64,000 nt of DNA from Halorubrum rutilum (GCF_024494565.1 NZ_JANHDN010000002.1:532934-596933), one strand, 5' to 3'. Shown: positions 1 through 12,644, counted from the first letter of the stretch. Notes: generated by a model from the letters alone, not told the origin. Program-made: numbers and translations.

Positions 1-954
1 GGAGAAGTCGGACAGCGACCCGCGCGGATCGGCGTCGCCGTCGGGTTCGTCGTCCTCGTCGCGCTCGCCGTTCTCGTCGCGCCCGCCGTCCTCATCGCGC
101 CCGCCGTCCTCGCCGATCCGGTCGCTCTCGTTTCCGCCCGCCTCGCCCCGATCGCCCTCGTCTTCTCCTTCCTCGCCGCCGCCGATCGTCTCGGGCTCGC
201 GCCACGGGTCCTCCGGGTCGACGGGCTCGACGGCGCGGTCGAGCTCGGCGGCGGAGTAGTCGCGCTCGTCGTCGAGCAGCATCGCGAGGCGCTGCCACCG
301 GGCGCTGTGCTCGCCCTCGCCCTCCGGGCCGACGCGGGCGCCGCGGGTCTTGAAGAAGCGCGTGCCGCGCCCCAGCTTCGACCCCTCGCCGGTGTGGCCG
401 TCGAAGATCGGGTCGAACTCGCCGCCGGGTTCGAGGTCACCGACGGGGAAGTCGTGAGCCGGTTCCTCGCCGCGCTCGCGGGCCTCGGCGCGCAGGTCGG
501 CGACGGCCCGGAAGTACTCGTCGGCGTTGGGGGCCTCGCGGGTCGACCGCGCGCGGGCGGCCGCCAGCGCGGCGTGGATCGCGCAGAGGCGGCCCTTCCA
601 CTCGGCGGGCTCCCAGCGCTCGGTCGCGAGCTCCTCGTAGCGCTCGATCGTCAGCGCGACGTCGCTGCCGGCGCGGAGGTCCTCGACGACGTACAGCGTC
701 AGGCGGTCCCAGAGGTTCCACGCGTAGCCGGAGCGCGCCAGCTCCCAGGCCGCCCACGCGGCGACCTCCTCGTCGGAGCGGCGCACGGCCTTCTGGAGGA
801 GGCTGGAGACGGCGTAGCGGCTGTACCCCCCGTCGGTCTCGTTCGGCTCCTTGGGCTCGCCGAAGTCGTTCTCGCCGGTCGCGTCCGGCGTCGTGTCGGT
901 CTCCAGACTCCCGTCCGACCCGAACGTCGCCTGTCGGTCGTCGCCGTCGGCCAT
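1..954 (-). CDS. Partial protein resembling a stand-alone RarA/MgsA C-terminal region
   Basis: The ATG is at 952-954 on the minus strand and the frame stays open to the window edge, so 318 residues are visible and the C-terminus is missing. Residues about 44-130 are helical, contain SSLLQKAVRRSDEE and end in LTLYVVEDL. This recalls the C-terminal region of RarA/MgsA-type replication-associated ATPases, where a lysine-rich S...K..RGSD segment is followed by helices and an 'EDvG' motif. No Walker A or B motif is present before it, so the ATPase half is absent. The last 60 residues seen are low-complexity and acidic (repeated G-x-R-D-E). Known: in RarA this region supports oligomerisation. Inference: a DNA-metabolism accessory protein. 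The family match is by eye only and may be wrong; that a gene is present is much surer. Confidence 0.6.
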   Translation of the reverse strand, partial: MADGDDRQATFGSDGSLETDTTPDATGENDFGEPKEPNETDGGYSRYAVSSLLQKAVRRSDEEVAAWAAWELARSGYAWNLWDRLTLYVVEDLRAGSDVALTIERYEELATERWEPAEWKGRLCAIHAALAAARARSTREAPNADEYFRAVADLRAEARERGEEPAHDFPVGDLEPGGEFDPIFDGHTGEGSKLGRGTRFFKTRGARVGPEGEGEHSARWQRLAMLLDDERDYSAAELDRAVEPVDPEDPWREPETIGGGEEGEDEGDRGEAGGNESDRIGEDGGRDEDGGRDENGERDEDDEPDGDADPRGSLSDFS

Positions 955-1105
955 ACCTCCGCTCCCGCCGCGAGCGACTTAAAAACCGCGCGGCGGGCGG
1001 AGACCGAAGGGGCCGGTCGCGGGCCCGAGGCCCGCGCGGTACGGCGGATCACACCTGCGCTGAAAGGGAACTCTTAAGTCGAATCCGGCGGCTAGAATAC
1101 GGTAA

Positions 1106-1179
1106 CCGCCCTTAGCTCAGCCTGGTAGAGCAGTCGACTGTAGATCGACTTGTCCCCCGTTCAATTCGGGGAGGGCGGA
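1106..1179 (+). tRNA. tRNA-Tyr (anticodon GUA)
   Basis: A full cloverleaf can be drawn: acceptor CCGCCCT pairs with AGGGCGG, anticodon stem GTCGA/TCGAC with loop CTGTAGA (anticodon GTA), T-arm CCCCG-TTCAATT-CGGGG, discriminator A. The C1-G72 pair is the expected archaeal tRNA-Tyr identity element. No intron and no encoded CCA. The box CTCTTAAGTC at 1071-1080 is correctly spaced to be its promoter. The last 21 bases, plus two bases beyond, recur 138 bp downstream. Confidence 0.95.
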
Positions 1180-1296
1180 CTGAATCTCAGCACCCGTGAG
1201 CGACAGCGAACGGTCGCTGTCCGTGAGGGACGACCGACCCGAATTGGGCACGGAAGTCGCAGCATGCGAACGGGGTGAGCATGACCGTCTTCCGGG

Positions 1297-1319
1297 GTTC
1301 AATTCGGGGAGGGCGGACT
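1297..1319 (+). repeat. Second copy of the tRNA-Tyr 3' end (putative att scar)
   Basis: Bases 1297-1319 exactly repeat 1159-1181, the T-arm and acceptor 3' half of tRNA-Tyr plus two flanking bases (23 bp identical). The rest of the tRNA is not repeated. A separate 18-bp direct repeat (GTGAGCGACAGCGAACGG) lies at 1196-1213 and 1374-1391, one copy after each tRNA end. Such 3'-end duplications are left by tyrosine integrases. No integrase remains in the 117 bp between the copies, nor any credible gene in 1180-1469. Confidence 0.7.
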
Positions 1320-1469
1320 CGTTCTCCGGTCGAACCGCAGTCGATCGCGGACCGGGTCGTCACCCGCGTCCTCGTGAGCGACAGCGAACGGGGGCTCGGA
1401 CGTCGCGCGCAGCGAGCCGCATCCCGATACGGAACACGTAGTTCGCCCGGCGAATCGCCGCGCCGAGGC

Positions 1470-2594
1470 CTATATCGCCGCCAGTCCCAACTGAACGGCC
1501 TTCGGGAGGATGATACTGATCAGGAGCTGCGACCAGATGCTGAACGTCGCCGGGTACTCGCGCGTGGCGCTCACCGTCTCGATCCGCTGCTGTAACTTCT
1601 CGACGAAGTCCCGTTTTTCCTCGTCGACGTCGTACCGCTTGATGTCCCACGGGTTGTCGACCGTCTCTCGGAACAGCCGATCGAGCCGGTGTAGCTCGCG
1701 GCGCTTCTCCTCGCGCATGAACTGATGAAGGACGAACACGGCGAACGCCACCGTCGCGACGGTCCCGAGCCAGACCGCCGTGAACACGACGCTGGTGGTC
1801 GCCGTCGGGCCCCAGCTCGACGCCGAGACGACCGGCCCGTACACGACGAGCGCGAACGCGATCAAGCCGGCGACCATGTAGTAGTACGCGTGTTTGACGA
1901 GTTCGCCGATCGGGCGGAGCCCCCCGAGGCCCTCCGGGTCGAGGAAGTCGACCCCGACGTCCGACCTGTACAACCGCCACGGGGCGATGATCTCGACGCC
2001 GACGTAGACGGCGACGAACTGAACCGCGAGCACGGACCAGAGCGGATTCAGTATCCCCCACCCGACGACCATGGTCAGCCCGCCCTCTCGATAGATGGCC
2101 CCGAAACCCCCGAGCGCCCAGACGCGAGCCGCGATCTGGAGCAGCGCCGCGACGAAGAGGGCCCACGGTAACCAGGTCGGGACGACGTCGAGCAGCGGCT
2201 CGGGGTCCGCCGCTCGCTCTTCGAGGTTCATCTCCTGGGCGACCCTGTGATAGCGCCGACGGAGGGCGCGGGCGCCGAACACCCCGCCGACGATAGCGAG
2301 CGGCTGGAGAACGAACAGCGGGTTCTGAATATAGACGACGGGGTCACCCGCGAGGTAGGCGTAGGCGTTGATCGTCGGGACGATACTGCCGACCAGAATG
2401 ACAGCGAACAGGTACGAAGGCGGGACGTCGCCGGGGAGGCGCCGCGAGAGCCGGCCGAACCCGACGCGGCGGGCCAGCCGATCGAGCCAGAGGTCTCGAT
2501 CGAACGGCTCGATAAGCGACCGGTCAGACGCGAGCTCGGATTCCGTGACGTCGAACACCCCGCTGTGGGGCGACGCACCGGACTGATCTCCCAT
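1470..2594 (-). CDS. Haloarchaeal multi-spanning membrane protein of unknown function
   Basis: 374 residues from the ATG at 2592-2594. Longer in-frame starts exist, but the acidic MGDQSG start has an A/T-rich box (ACTATTTTC, around 2620) 26 bases upstream, fitting a leaderless transcript. After a soluble N-terminus of about 60 residues there are roughly seven hydrophobic segments: around SYLFAVILVGSIVPTINAYAY, LFVLQPLAIVGGVFGA, the segment ending in LQIAARVWAL, a VLAVQFVAVYVGVEII helix, AGLIAFALVVYG, TVATVAFAVFVLHQF, and a short C-terminal hydrophobic end. The cytoplasmic loop EEKRRELHRLDRLFRETVDNPWDIKRYDVD is strongly charged. No recognised domain. Neighbours (tRNA-Tyr, NTF2-like gene on the opposite strand) do not suggest a role. 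Confidence 0.8.
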   Translation of the reverse strand: MGDQSGASPHSGVFDVTESELASDRSLIEPFDRDLWLDRLARRVGFGRLSRRLPGDVPPSYLFAVILVGSIVPTINAYAYLAGDPVVYIQNPLFVLQPLAIVGGVFGARALRRRYHRVAQEMNLEERAADPEPLLDVVPTWLPWALFVAALLQIAARVWALGGFGAIYREGGLTMVVGWGILNPLWSVLAVQFVAVYVGVEIIAPWRLYRSDVGVDFLDPEGLGGLRPIGELVKHAYYYMVAGLIAFALVVYGPVVSASSWGPTATTSVVFTAVWLGTVATVAFAVFVLHQFMREEKRRELHRLDRLFRETVDNPWDIKRYDVDEEKRDFVEKLQQRIETVSATREYPATFSIWSQLLISIILPKAVQLGLAAI

Positions 2595-2728
2595 ACTCCG
2601 GGGCTGATCGAGAGGCCTGAAAATAGTACGGTGAACGACCGGCTCGACCGCCGGGTGAACGGAACCGCCGCTCGCCCTCGCCCGCGACGAATCACAGCGT
2701 ATTTGACACGTTGCGTCGAACGGAACCC

Positions 2729-3085
2729 ATGGGAAACGCGGATCCGGCCGTCGTCCGGTCGTACTACGAGTCCATCGACGCCGAGGCGTACGAGTCGGTG
2801 TTCGCGCTGTTCGATGAGAACGTCGTCTACGAGCGCCCCGGCCAGGGCGACATCGAGGGGATGGACGCGCTGCGCGACTTCTACCTCGACGGGCGGCCGC
2901 TCGCGGAGGGCTCACACGAGGTCCACTCGATGACCGCCGAGGACGACACCGTCTCGGTCAGGGGGACGTTCAGGGGCGTCCAGGACGGCGACCGGGTCGC
3001 CTTCGGCTTCGCCGACTTCTTCGTGTTCACCGACGACGGCACGGTCGGTCGCCGGTACACCTACACCGACCGCGACGAGGTGTGA
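2729..3085 (+). CDS. NTF2-like / SnoaL-type small protein
   Basis: 118 residues. The ATG at 2729 is preferred over a TTG at 2711 because the box TATTTGA (2700-2706) lies about 26 bases before it, as in leaderless haloarchaeal genes. The fold signature of the SnoaL/NTF2-like family is visible: an N-terminal helix (VVRSYYESIDAEAYESVFAL), the strand FDENVVYERPGQGDIEGMDALRDF split over a turn, and a final sheet ending FGFADFFVFTDDGTVGRRYTY. Members of this cone-shaped fold are ketosteroid isomerase-like enzymes or ligand-binding proteins. The substrate cannot be told. Probably monocistronic. Confidence 0.85.
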   Translation: MGNADPAVVRSYYESIDAEAYESVFALFDENVVYERPGQGDIEGMDALRDFYLDGRPLAEGSHEVHSMTAEDDTVSVRGTFRGVQDGDRVAFGFADFFVFTDDGTVGRRYTYTDRDEV

Positions 3086-3238
3086 TGGCGGGGGATCGAG
3101 ACGCCCCGTCGGCGGCGCTCCGTCCGGCACGGTCCGCGACGTCGTGGACACGGCCGTCGGGGCGCTCGGCGGTCCCGATTCTCAGTTCGGTCACTCGCAC
3201 CGACAGCGTATTTATCCCCGCCGCGTAACCGACCAGAC

Positions 3239-3712
3239 ATGACTCTCGTCGTGGTTCCGGTCCGGTTCCCGCCGTCGTCGCACTCGGCGGCGACGCTCCG
3301 GGAGGCCGTCCGCGTCGCGGAGGAGCGCGACGCCGACCTCACGATCCTCCACGTGGACCTCTATCAGAGCTCCGGCGGCGTCTCCCGCAGCGACCTCAAG
3401 CGCGCCGTCGAGAAGCGGATCGGCCGGCTGGACCGCGCTCGGTACGTGGTCCGACGGGGGTTCCTCGTCGAGGAGACCATCCTCGAAGAGATCGTCGCCG
3501 AGAAGGCCGACGTCGTCGTCATCGGCTCGAAGCAGGCGGGCCGGTGGCGCCGGATGGTCCAGAAGCTCCTCTCGGACCCCGACATCGACTCGTTCCTCCG
3601 CAGCGAGCTCGACTGCACCGTCATCACGGTCGAGGCCGACGGCGAGACGACGACCAACGAGGCCGGCGACGGCGGGGCCGACGCCCCGCTGCCGGACGAC
3701 GGCGACGACTGA
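3239..3712 (+). CDS. Universal stress protein (UspA family)
   Basis: 157 residues. The first 135 form one Usp domain: the N-terminal strand LVVVPVRF, a helix over REAVRVAEERDADLTILHVDL, and the nucleotide-loop region ADVVVIGSKQAGRWRRMVQKLL followed by the closing strand CTVITVEA. The usual G-x2-G-x9-G-S/T loop is modified (GSKQAGRWRR...), so ATP binding is uncertain. A 20-residue acidic Gly/Asp tail follows. The promoter box GTATTTATC at about 3210 is 27-29 bases before the ATG, suggesting a leaderless mRNA. Cytoplasmic stress-related role inferred from family. Confidence 0.9.
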   Translation: MTLVVVPVRFPPSSHSAATLREAVRVAEERDADLTILHVDLYQSSGGVSRSDLKRAVEKRIGRLDRARYVVRRGFLVEETILEEIVAEKADVVVIGSKQAGRWRRMVQKLLSDPDIDSFLRSELDCTVITVEADGETTTNEAGDGGADAPLPDDGDD

Positions 3713-3718
3713 CCGGGG

Positions 3719-4372
3719 TCAGGCGCTCTCGTTCCCGCTCCGCCTCCCGCCCGCGACCTCGTGGCGTCGCTCGTACTCGACGACGGTCGCGACGCGGTCG
3801 GCCACGGCCGCCCCGAACTCCCGCTCGACGAGGTACAGCGCCAGGTCGAGGCCGGAGGTGACGCCGCCGGCCGTGAGCAGGTCGCCGTCGTCGACGACGC
3901 GCGCGTCCACCACCTCGGCGCCCGACTCGCGCAGCTCGTCGACCGCGTCGGCGTGGGTGACCGCCCGCCGTCCGTCGGTGACGCCGGCCTCCGCGAGCAG
4001 CATGGAGCCGGTACACACCGAGGCGATCCGCGTGCCCGCCCCGTGGTGCGCGGCGAGCGCGCGGGGCACGTCGCCCTTCCGCGCCTCCGCCCACGCGCTC
4101 GCCGTCTCGTCGCGCGCGTTCCAGCCGCCGCCGGGGACGAGGAGCAGGTCGGGGACATCGGCGGCGCCCGGCTCCGGGAGGGTCCCGTCGACGCCGACGC
4201 GCGTCCCGTGGCTCGCGGTCACCGACTCGCGCTCGTCGAGGGTCACGTACCGGACGCGGCCGGCGGAGCCGCCGCTCTCGTTCGCGTACTCCATCGCGTA
4301 GTCGAACACCTCGTACGGGCCGATCCCGTCCAGCTCGTCGAAGCCGTCGTACAGCAGGATGTCGACGTTCAC
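3719..4372 (-). CDS. DJ-1/PfpI family protein (glutamine amidotransferase-like class I fold)
   Basis: 217 residues. The nucleophile elbow ASVCTGSMLLAEAG (Cys near residue 118) and the upstream LLLVPGGGWNARD loop are typical of DJ-1/PfpI proteins, and TAGGVTSGLDLALYLVE is the conserved closing helix of the isonitrile hydratase/ThiJ-like subgroup. An early acidic residue in DELDGIGPYEVF is the expected partner of the Cys. Members act as isonitrile hydratases, deglycase-like or regulatory proteins; the exact reaction cannot be inferred. It ends 6 bp from the convergent uspA gene. Confidence 0.9.
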   Translation of the reverse strand: MNVDILLYDGFDELDGIGPYEVFDYAMEYANESGGSAGRVRYVTLDERESVTASHGTRVGVDGTLPEPGAADVPDLLLVPGGGWNARDETASAWAEARKGDVPRALAAHHGAGTRIASVCTGSMLLAEAGVTDGRRAVTHADAVDELRESGAEVVDARVVDDGDLLTAGGVTSGLDLALYLVEREFGAAVADRVATVVEYERRHEVAGGRRSGNESA

Positions 4373-4483
4373 ACCGACTCGGAGGGAGGCGGGCGGCTTG
4401 TGCGTTCCCCTCCGAGAAGACGGGGACGCCCGCTCAGGTTCGGGACTCGGTCGCGCCCCGGTCCGCTCGCTCGAGCTCCGATC

Positions 4484-7705
<3,222 letters not shown>

Positions 7706-7949
7706 TACGCGGACGGAATACGTTCATCGTAATAAGGCCGACGATAGAATACGAATCTCGCAGCGAGTTTGCGATTTTCGCAAGTGAAGGCGTACCACGG
7801 TGGTCGGTACACGGTGACACGCGGAACGGTATCGACCGGGCGTCCCCGCCCGCCGCGGTCCGGTTCGCTCGACGCGTCGCCGTCCGATCGTCGGTCCGAG
7901 CAACTCGCCGCAAGGGATTTATCCCGAAATCGAAAACTCTGGAACGGTC

Positions 7950-8960
7950 ATGCCCTGTTCCCGCCGCCGCGCCCTCCGACTCCTCGGCGCCGCCGCCGCG
8001 ACCGCCGCGACCGCCGGGTGCCTGAACTCGGGGAGCCTCGACTCGTACGCGCTCATCGCCGACGAGCTGGACCTGTCGTCCGTCGGACGCCCCTACCTGC
8101 GGTCCGATCCCACGGCCGTCGACGCCACGACCCGCGTCGACTTCGCGACGGAGACGAAGGAGGCCTCCCTCTCGGAGCTGTTCGAGACCGGGAGCGTGAC
8201 CGTCAGGCAGTGGCCCCTCGTCGGCCGCGACAGGTGGGGGACGGAGACCCGGCCGCGACCGACGTTCCTCGAACGCGACGGGACCTTCTACGAGGTGCGG
8301 ATCACCGACGAACGACGCCTCGAACGGGAGCGGTGGCACTTCGGGCTCGAACGGCTCGACGAGGCGCCGCCCGACGACGCGGCGGTCGCGCGGGAGCCGT
8401 TCGACCTCTCGGACCAAGACGAGCGCGTGCTCGACGCGGCGCTCGACGCGGTGTACGCGGGCCACGACGGCTTCCTCGGCGACCCCGAGTTCGACGAGCT
8501 CCAGGCGGTCGAGTTCCACCACGGGCTCGACGCGGGGGCCAGCGCCCTCGTCCCGTCGCCGCCCTTCGAGTTCGTCGAGTACGGGGACGAGTTCTTCCGG
8601 CCGGTCGCCGAGCGACGGACGGTCGAGGTCCCGGAGTGGACGTACGCGATCACCGAGATCGCCGACTCGCGGGGGGAGTTCGTAGCGTCCGCGCGAGACG
8701 CGATAATCGAGCGCGATCTGAACGAGGCCGGGCTCTCCGAGCCGGCGGCCGGCGTGTTGGACGACGCCATCGCCGAGGAGCCGCGCCGCTACGAGGAGGG
8801 CGCGCCGCCGTCGGAGAAGCTCGACGAGGCCCTCGGCGCGCTCGGTATCGCCGAGGACCTCGAACCGATAGCGAACTACGAGGACCGGGTCGACTTCCGG
8901 AACGTGGTCGTCGAGTACCGGGACGGGGTCTACCGGTTCGACCTGATCGTCTCGCCGTGA
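7950..8960 (+). CDS. Tat-exported lipoprotein of unknown function
   Basis: 336 residues. The N-terminus MPCSRRRALRLLG has a twin-arginine motif, followed by an Ala-rich hydrophobic stretch and the lipobox TAGC (Cys at 24), so the mature protein is probably lipid-anchored outside the membrane, as is common in haloarchaea. The mature part is acidic with alternating strands and helices; no enzyme motif seen. A box GGATTTATC at 7914-7922 is close enough for a short-leader transcript. Stands alone between carB and a small HTH gene. Confidence 0.85.
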   Translation: MPCSRRRALRLLGAAAATAATAGCLNSGSLDSYALIADELDLSSVGRPYLRSDPTAVDATTRVDFATETKEASLSELFETGSVTVRQWPLVGRDRWGTETRPRPTFLERDGTFYEVRITDERRLERERWHFGLERLDEAPPDDAAVAREPFDLSDQDERVLDAALDAVYAGHDGFLGDPEFDELQAVEFHHGLDAGASALVPSPPFEFVEYGDEFFRPVAERRTVEVPEWTYAITEIADSRGEFVASARDAIIERDLNEAGLSEPAAGVLDDAIAEEPRRYEEGAPPSEKLDEALGALGIAEDLEPIANYEDRVDFRNVVVEYRDGVYRFDLIVSP

Positions 8961-9026
8961 CGACGGGCCCGGCCCGACGCTCGCCTCTCGCCGCGACCGA
9001 CCGCCGGCCGTCGGCGCGGGCGGCGC

Positions 9027-9242
9027 TCAGGTCGCCAGTCGGTACCGGTAGGGGCGGTCCGCGATGACCTCGACCTCGCCGCGCTCCGCCCACCGGCCGA
9101 GCACGGTCGCCACGCGGTGCGGGCTGTCGAGCTCCTCGCACTCGTCGGCGAGCGCGAGGATCTCCCGCGCCGTCAGCGGCTCGTCGGCCTCGGCGAGCAC
9201 GCCGCGAATTCGGTCGTATCGGTCGTATTCGCCGGCACTCAT
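9027..9242 (-). CDS. Small winged-helix DNA-binding protein
   Basis: 71 residues from the ATG at 9240-9242 (an in-frame extension of 8 residues is possible). The whole protein reads as one winged helix: DRYDRIRGVLAEADEPLTAREILALADE (helices 1-2), HRVATVLGRWAERGEVEVIA (recognition helix and first wing strand), then RPYRYRL (wing). Such stand-alone winged helices are frequent in haloarchaea and are usually taken to be transcription regulators. Target unknown. Confidence 0.8.
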   Translation of the reverse strand: MSAGEYDRYDRIRGVLAEADEPLTAREILALADECEELDSPHRVATVLGRWAERGEVEVIADRPYRYRLAT

Positions 9243-9408
9243 GTGTCTTACGTACGGGAGCCGCACGTATATGATTCAGTGAGACAGGAGTCGGACAAAC
9301 GTCTGACACGGCGGCTGAAACGCGCGTTCTCCGGAGTTTCGGCGGCGCGCGCCGACCGTCCCGTCGCCGATCCCACGCCCCCGCTCGGGCCGTCAAGCGT
9401 GCTGGTCG

Positions 9409-9939
9409 TCAGGCGTACGGGTCCTCGGCCTCGAGGTCGCGCTCGGCGCGGTACTGCTCGACGAACTCGCTCACGTCGAACTCGACCATCTCCCGCTCGA
9501 ACGCCGAGAGCGCCTCGTCGTCGTCGGCGTGGCTCACGGCGTGTTCCATCAGCTCGACGACCAGCTCGACGACGACCTCGTGGAGGCGCCGGGAGTCGAA
9601 GTCGGTCACCCACGCCATCGCGTACCCCACGTCCGCGTTCTCGCTGGCGTCGTAGGCGACGACGGCCTCGGGGAACTCCTCTAACACGACGCCGAGCAGG
9701 TGCGGCGTGTCGAACTCCGGCATCTCCTCGCTGGTCGTCTCGATTGCCTCGCGGAGCACCTCGACGAGGAAGTCGGGGAGGAACCGCTCGGGCGGGTGCA
9801 CGTCCATCACGACCGCGTGCGTCTCGCCGCAGTCGCACTCGAACTCGCGCATCCCGAGGTCCAGCTCGCCGGCCGCCATCGTCCGCCCGCAGGGCAGCTC
9901 CAGCGTGTTCTCGTCGCCCGGGACGCGCGGCTGGGACAT
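9409..9939 (-). CDS. Conserved haloarchaeal protein with N-terminal zinc-binding site (DUF5815-like)
   Basis: 176 residues. An early LPCG and a later FECDCGETH give Cys residues for one zinc site in the first 40 positions, followed by MDVHPPERFLPDFLVEVLREAIE and an acidic helical C-terminal half (FEREMVEFDVSEFVEQYRAERDLEAEDPY). I recognise this as a widespread haloarchaeal family, probably the one named DUF5815, with no known activity. Lies 68 bp downstream of the CDC48-type gene on the same strand, so co-transcription is possible. Confidence 0.85.
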   Translation of the reverse strand: MSQPRVPGDENTLELPCGRTMAAGELDLGMREFECDCGETHAVVMDVHPPERFLPDFLVEVLREAIETTSEEMPEFDTPHLLGVVLEEFPEAVVAYDASENADVGYAMAWVTDFDSRRLHEVVVELVVELMEHAVSHADDDEALSAFEREMVEFDVSEFVEQYRAERDLEAEDPYA

Positions 9940-10007
9940 GGGCTCGCTTGGTCGCTGCCGGGGTTAAAAGGCGCGGAACGCGACCGATCGGACCCGGGAC
10001 GGCGGGG

Positions 10008-12227
10008 CTACTGGAACCCGATCCGGCCGCCGGTGTCCCGGAGCGTCTCGCCGCCGCCGCCGAACTGCTGTTCGATCTCCTCGTAGTACGAGAGGATGTC
10101 GTCGTTGACGGTCGGCCGCACCGACTCCATGGCGCGCCGGAAGTGCTTCATCTCGACCTCCTCGGCGTCGTCGTCGTCGCGCAGCGCCTCGATGGCGGCC
10201 TCGCGGGCGATCCCCTCCAGGTCGGAGCCGACGTAGCCGTCGGTGATCTCCGCGACCTCGCGGAGGCTCACGTCGGGCGCGAGCGGCGTGTCCTGCGTGT
10301 GGATGTCGAGGATCTGCTCGCGGCCCTCCTGGTCGGGTTGACCGATCATCACGAGCCGGTCGAACCGGCCCGAACGCAGCAGCGCGGGGTCGATCATGTC
10401 CGGGCGGTTGGTGGCGCCGATCACCATCACGTCGCCCATGTCCTCCAGGCCGTCGAGCTCGGTGAGCAGCTGGTTGACGACGCGCTCGGAGACGTTGTTC
10501 CCCATCTCCTGCCCGCGCGAGGGCGCGAGGCTGTCGAGCTCGTCGAAGAAGATGATCGTCGGGCTCACCTGCCGGGCCTTCCGGAAGGTCTGCCGGATCG
10601 CCTTCTCCGACTCGCCGACCCACTTCGAGAGCAGCTGCGGCCCCCGCACCGAGATGAAGTTCGCGTTCGTCTCGTTGGCGACGGCCTTCGCCATCAGGGT
10701 CTTCCCGGTGCCCGGCGGGCCGTACAGCAGGACGCCCTTCGGGGCGTCGACGCCCATCCGGTCGAACTTCTCCGGGGAGGTGAGGGGCCACTCGACGGAC
10801 TCCTGGACCTGCTGTTGGGCGTCGCTGAGGCCGCCCACGTCGTCCCAGGAGATCTTCGGGAGCTCGACGAGCACCTCCCGCATCGCCGACGGCTCCACCT
10901 CCGTGAGCGCGCCCGAGAAGTCGTCGCGCTTGACGATCATCCGGTCGATGAGGCTCGGGGGGACCTCCTCGTCGTCGAGGTCGATCTCGGGGAGGTAGCG
11001 CCGGAGCGCCTTCATCGCGGCCTCCTTCGTCAGGCTCTCGATGTCGGCGCCGACGAAGCCGTGCGTCTCGTCGGCGAGGTGGTCGAGGCTGACGTCGTCG
11101 GAGAGCGGCATCCCGCGCGTGTGGATCTGGAGGATCTCCTTGCGGCCGGTCTCGTCCGGGACGCCGATCTCGATCTCGCGGTCGAACCGCCCCGGGCGGC
11201 GGAGCGCGGGGTCGACGCTGTCGACGCGGTTGGTCGCGCCGATGACGACCACCTGCCCGCGCGTCTCCAGCCCGTCCATCATCGTCAGCAGCTGGGCGAC
11301 GACGCGGCGCTCGACCTCGCCGGTGACGTCCTCGCGCTTGGGCGCGATCGAGTCGAGCTCGTCGATGAAGATGATGCTCGGGCTCTCCTCTTTCGCGTCC
11401 TCGAAGATCTCGCGGAGCTGCTGTTCGGACTCGCCGTAGTACTTCGAGATGATCTCGGGGCCGGCGATCGAGAAGAACGACGCCGACGTCTCGTTGGCGA
11501 CGGCCTTCGCGAGCAGGGTCTTCCCGGTGCCCGGCGGGCCGTGCAGGAGGACGCCCTGCGGCGGCTCGATCCCGAGCTTCGAGAAGATCTGCGGGTGTTT
11601 CATCGGCAGCTCGACCATCTCCCGGACGCGCTGGATCTCGTTCTGGAGGCCGCCGATGTCCTCGTAGGTGATCCCGCCGCCCGTCTTCTCGAACCCGGAG
11701 ATCGGCTCCTCGCGGAGCTCGACCTCGGTGTCCTCGGTGATCAGGCAGACGCCGTCGGGCTCGGTCTCCACCGCGATCAGCGGGATCGCCTGTCCCGGCG
11801 ACCGCATGAACGGGTGGTTCGTCGACGACATCACCGGGACGATGTCGCGCTCGACGACCGGCCGCTTGAGGATCTGGCGCTTCACCATGCCGGCCGCGTC
11901 GGAGCCGAACTGGACCGACGCCTCCTCGGGCGGGGCCAGGACGAGCTTGTCGGCCTTCTCGGCCTCGGCCTTCCGGATGGTCACGCGCTCGCCGATACCG
12001 ACGTCGGCGTTCTGGCGGGTGAAGCCGTCGACGCGGACCGTGTCGGTGTTCCAGTCCTGACGGTCGGCGCGCCAGACCTTCGCCGCGGTGGTCTCCGCGC
12101 CCTCGATCTCGATGATGTCGCCGGGCGAGAGCTTGAGGTGCAACAGCGTGTCGGGGTCGAGCCGGGCGATGCCGCGCCCCGAGTCGTTCGGGTACGCCTT
12201 CGCCACTTCGAGTTGGACTTCGTTCAT
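10008..12227 (-). CDS. CDC48/VCP-type AAA+ ATPase
   Basis: 739 residues with the classical layout: N-terminal double-psi barrel and CDC48_2 domain (about 1-175), then two AAA+ modules. Walker A is GPPGTGKT at about 230-237 and again at 503-510; Walker B FIDELD near 287 and FFDELD near 560; arginine-finger region RRPGRFDR near 345 and LRSGRFDR near 618. CDC48 uses ATP to unfold or extract proteins and in archaea can feed the 20S proteasome. The C-terminus (GGRIGFQ) has no HbYX proteasome-docking motif, unlike the PAC2 protein at 51512-52252. Haloarchaea carry several CDC48 paralogues. Confidence 0.96.
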   Translation of the reverse strand: MNEVQLEVAKAYPNDSGRGIARLDPDTLLHLKLSPGDIIEIEGAETTAAKVWRADRQDWNTDTVRVDGFTRQNADVGIGERVTIRKAEAEKADKLVLAPPEEASVQFGSDAAGMVKRQILKRPVVERDIVPVMSSTNHPFMRSPGQAIPLIAVETEPDGVCLITEDTEVELREEPISGFEKTGGGITYEDIGGLQNEIQRVREMVELPMKHPQIFSKLGIEPPQGVLLHGPPGTGKTLLAKAVANETSASFFSIAGPEIISKYYGESEQQLREIFEDAKEESPSIIFIDELDSIAPKREDVTGEVERRVVAQLLTMMDGLETRGQVVVIGATNRVDSVDPALRRPGRFDREIEIGVPDETGRKEILQIHTRGMPLSDDVSLDHLADETHGFVGADIESLTKEAAMKALRRYLPEIDLDDEEVPPSLIDRMIVKRDDFSGALTEVEPSAMREVLVELPKISWDDVGGLSDAQQQVQESVEWPLTSPEKFDRMGVDAPKGVLLYGPPGTGKTLMAKAVANETNANFISVRGPQLLSKWVGESEKAIRQTFRKARQVSPTIIFFDELDSLAPSRGQEMGNNVSERVVNQLLTELDGLEDMGDVMVIGATNRPDMIDPALLRSGRFDRLVMIGQPDQEGREQILDIHTQDTPLAPDVSLREVAEITDGYVGSDLEGIAREAAIEALRDDDDAEEVEMKHFRRAMESVRPTVNDDILSYYEEIEQQFGGGGETLRDTGGRIGFQ

Positions 12228-12455
12228 GGTTCCTCGCGGGGGTTACCCGTATCTCCTTCCGGTTCGGGAATAAGCCTGTTGCCCGTGTCGGCGCCGCCGA
12301 TCCGTCCGGGAGAATCGGCGGCCGCGGCGGACTGTGTCATCATATGGCACGGTACGGACCCCCGACTTAAAACGCCGTCGTAAGCGTGCGTTTTCGCCGT
12401 CGATCGACGCCCGGTTCGGCGCACCGTTTTTGTCCGTTCGAGGCGATTTTCCGGC

Positions 12456-12644
12456 GTGCTCGAATCGCTCTCGGACCCCATGCGCTCGCTGCTCTCGCGG
12501 GTCGCCTTCCTCGCGGTCGGCGCGCTCCTCGGCCTCGGGCTGTACGCGCTCGGCGCGGGGGGCGCCCTGGTCGTCCCGCTCGCGGTCGTCGGGACCCTGG
12601 TGATCGGCGAGCTGTACCTGTTCGCGGCCGCCGAGGCCGCGTAG
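12456..12644 (+). CDS. Small membrane protein, two predicted TM helices
   Basis: 62 residues from the GTG at 12456, or 54 from the ATG at 12480. The GTG is preferred because the T-rich box GTTTTTGT (around 12429) is 27 bases upstream. Two hydrophobic helices: AFLAVGALLGLGLYALGAG and ALVVPLAVVGTLVIGELYLFAAA. No known motif. Faces away from the CDC48 gene and lies just before larC on the same strand. Confidence 0.65.
   Translation: MLESLSDPMRSLLSRVAFLAVGALLGLGLYALGAGGALVVPLAVVGTLVIGELYLFAAAEAA

Noticed and set aside
9117..12383. 1088-codon open frame antisense to the CDC48 gene
   Set aside because: Low-complexity shadow of CDC48 with no conserved motif.
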